From the NCBI GenBank assembly GCA_013203195.1, contig JABMQM010000283.1:1-6947 (forward strand): a DNA stretch of 6,947 nucleotides, in the 5' to 3' direction. Below, piece after piece: positions 6,025 to 6,947 of this stretch. The stretch's first letter is position 1, and each line of letters opens with the position of its first letter. The stretch comes from Desulfobacteraceae bacterium (GTDB taxonomy: Bacteria > Desulfobacterota > Desulfobacteria > Desulfobacterales > UBA11574). The translations under genes and the position numbers were made by a program. Under the pieces are notes generated by a model. That model was not told where the DNA came from, ran no database searches, and saw only the letters and a list, made by a program, of their open reading frames with translations.

Positions 6025-6947
6025 AACGGGTCTTCTTTGCGCCCGTATTGAATCCCGGTAATTTCGTCATAGAGTCTTATGGACAAATCGCCGGTCTGGC
6101 CGCCTGCTATTTGAAAAACGTTTTCTTTGTAACAAATCTCGCCCACAGGAGAAATTACGGCGGCGGTGCCGGTAGCGAACATTTCCTTTAAAGATCCGTT
6201 TTGGGCTCCATCGGCAACCTCTTGGATAGTGATGAGACGCTCTGAAACATTTAGTCCCCAGTGCCGGGCGATCTGAAGCACTGAATCTCTGGTAACACCC
6301 GGCAGAATGGTACCGCCTAAAGGCGGAGTCACAAGCTCGTCGTTGATAAAAAAGAAGATGTTGCTGGTGCCGACTTCCTCCACGTACTTAAGTTCTTTGG
6401 CGTCTATCCACAGAACCTGAGTGTAACCTTGTTCGGCGGCCTGCTTTGAAGCCAGCAGCGTAGGGCCGTAGTTGCCGGATGTTTTAGCTTCTCCAGCCCC
6501 CCCTTGGGCGGCGCGAACGTATTTGTCGGAAACAAAAATCTTGGTGGGACTGAACCCTTCCGGGTAGTAAGCTCCCACCGGACCGAGAATGATGAAAAAC
6601 AGGTATTGATCCGCAGGCCTTACACCCAGCGCAGGCTCGTTGGCAATCATTGTGGGCCTGACATAAAGGGATGTGCCCTCCGACTTTGGTATCCATTCAC
6701 GTTCAAATAAAATTAATTCCTTTAAGGCCTGCTGAACAAAAGCGGCATCCATTTCCGGCATGACCATTCTGCGGGCGGAAGCGTTCATGCGTTCAATATT
6801 TTTATCGGGTCGAAACAGTCCGATACCGCCGTCTTGCAAATGATATGCTTTTAGGCCTTCAAACACTTCCTGATTATAGTGCAGTACCATGGCGGCCGGA
6901 TCGAGCGACAGGTCTCCATAGGGTTCAATGCGCGGATCGTGCCACCC
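6000..6947 (-). CDS. ilvE: Branched-chain amino acid aminotransferase, N-terminus cut by the window edge
   Basis: PLP-dependent fold type IV transaminase that interconverts leucine, isoleucine and valine with their 2-oxo acids, using 2-oxoglutarate/glutamate; cytoplasmic. The reading frame continues upstream of the ATG at 6890 to the right edge, giving 315 visible residues. The extra 19 (GWHDPRIEPYGDLSLDPAAM) match the family, so the true start lies outside and about 40 residues are missing. It resembles the longer, eukaryote-like class of about 350 aa, not the 310-aa E. coli type. Visible motifs are HYNQEVFEGLKAY, the PLP lysine in GEAKTSGNYGPTLLA (codon 6485-6483), EEVGTSNIFF with the glutamate that contacts the PLP ring nitrogen, LPGVTRDSVLQIA, the phosphate-binding FATGTAAVISP, and the C-terminal YDEITGIQYG. 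It is convergent with the 131-aa gene. Its operon context is out of view. Confidence 0.95.
   Translation of the reverse strand, partial: GWHDPRIEPYGDLSLDPAAMVLHYNQEVFEGLKAYHLQDGGIGLFRPDKNIERMNASARRMVMPEMDAAFVQQALKELILFEREWIPKSEGTSLYVRPTMIANEPALGVRPADQYLFFIILGPVGAYYPEGFSPTKIFVSDKYVRAAQGGAGEAKTSGNYGPTLLASKQAAEQGYTQVLWIDAKELKYVEEVGTSNIFFFINDELVTPPLGGTILPGVTRDSVLQIARHWGLNVSERLITIQEVADGAQNGSLKEMFATGTAAVISPVGEICYKENVFQIAGGQTGDLSIRLYDEITGIQYGRKEDPFGWRVRIA

Noticed and set aside
6888..6890. ATG 6890 as the true start of the aminotransferase
   Set aside because: The frame continues upstream with family-like residues (WHDPRIEPYG...), so this is an internal methionine.

Overview
The window looks like ordinary chromosomal sequence of moderate GC content from a Gram-negative bacterium. 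I lean towards Desulfobacterota (Desulfobacterales-like sulfate reducers). That rests on the style of the proteins, on a small protein (5526-5921) of a type I loosely associate with that group, and on the short GGGTTGCGAGTTGC-type tandem repeat. The taxonomic call is inference and could be wrong.

Layout. At the left edge, on the minus strand, is a nearly complete arginase gene (775 down to the window edge, C-terminus missing). It is preceded by a short gap that holds three 14-bp tandem repeats. Next, also on the minus strand, comes a compact three-gene operon read in the order MoxR-type AAA+ ATPase (4779-3865), DUF58 protein (3860-2865) and TgpA-type membrane transglutaminase (2868-910). The genes are 4 nt apart and then overlap by 4 nt (ATGA). 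A good sigma70-like promoter for this operon lies at 4908-4880. A gene-poor stretch of about 750 bp (4780-5525) follows. It contains inverted repeats, doubtful small ORFs, a strong rho-independent terminator (5174-5218), a second hairpin facing the other way (5222-5254), and a probable promoter and ribosome binding site for a small plus-strand gene. That gene (5526-5921, 131 aa) encodes a protein of unknown function. It converges on a minus-strand branched-chain amino acid aminotransferase (6000 to the right edge, N-terminus missing).

How the genes relate. MoxR, DUF58 and TgpA form a widespread conserved triad. The cytoplasmic ATPase is thought to act with the membrane-anchored DUF58 protein, and the transglutaminase/peptidase-like domain of TgpA faces the periplasm. 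Their true substrate is not known. Arginase and the aminotransferase are metabolic genes of amino-acid turnover with no evident link to the triad. I did not find a clearly new system. The least explained parts are the 4.8-5.5 kb intergenic region and the 131-aa protein.
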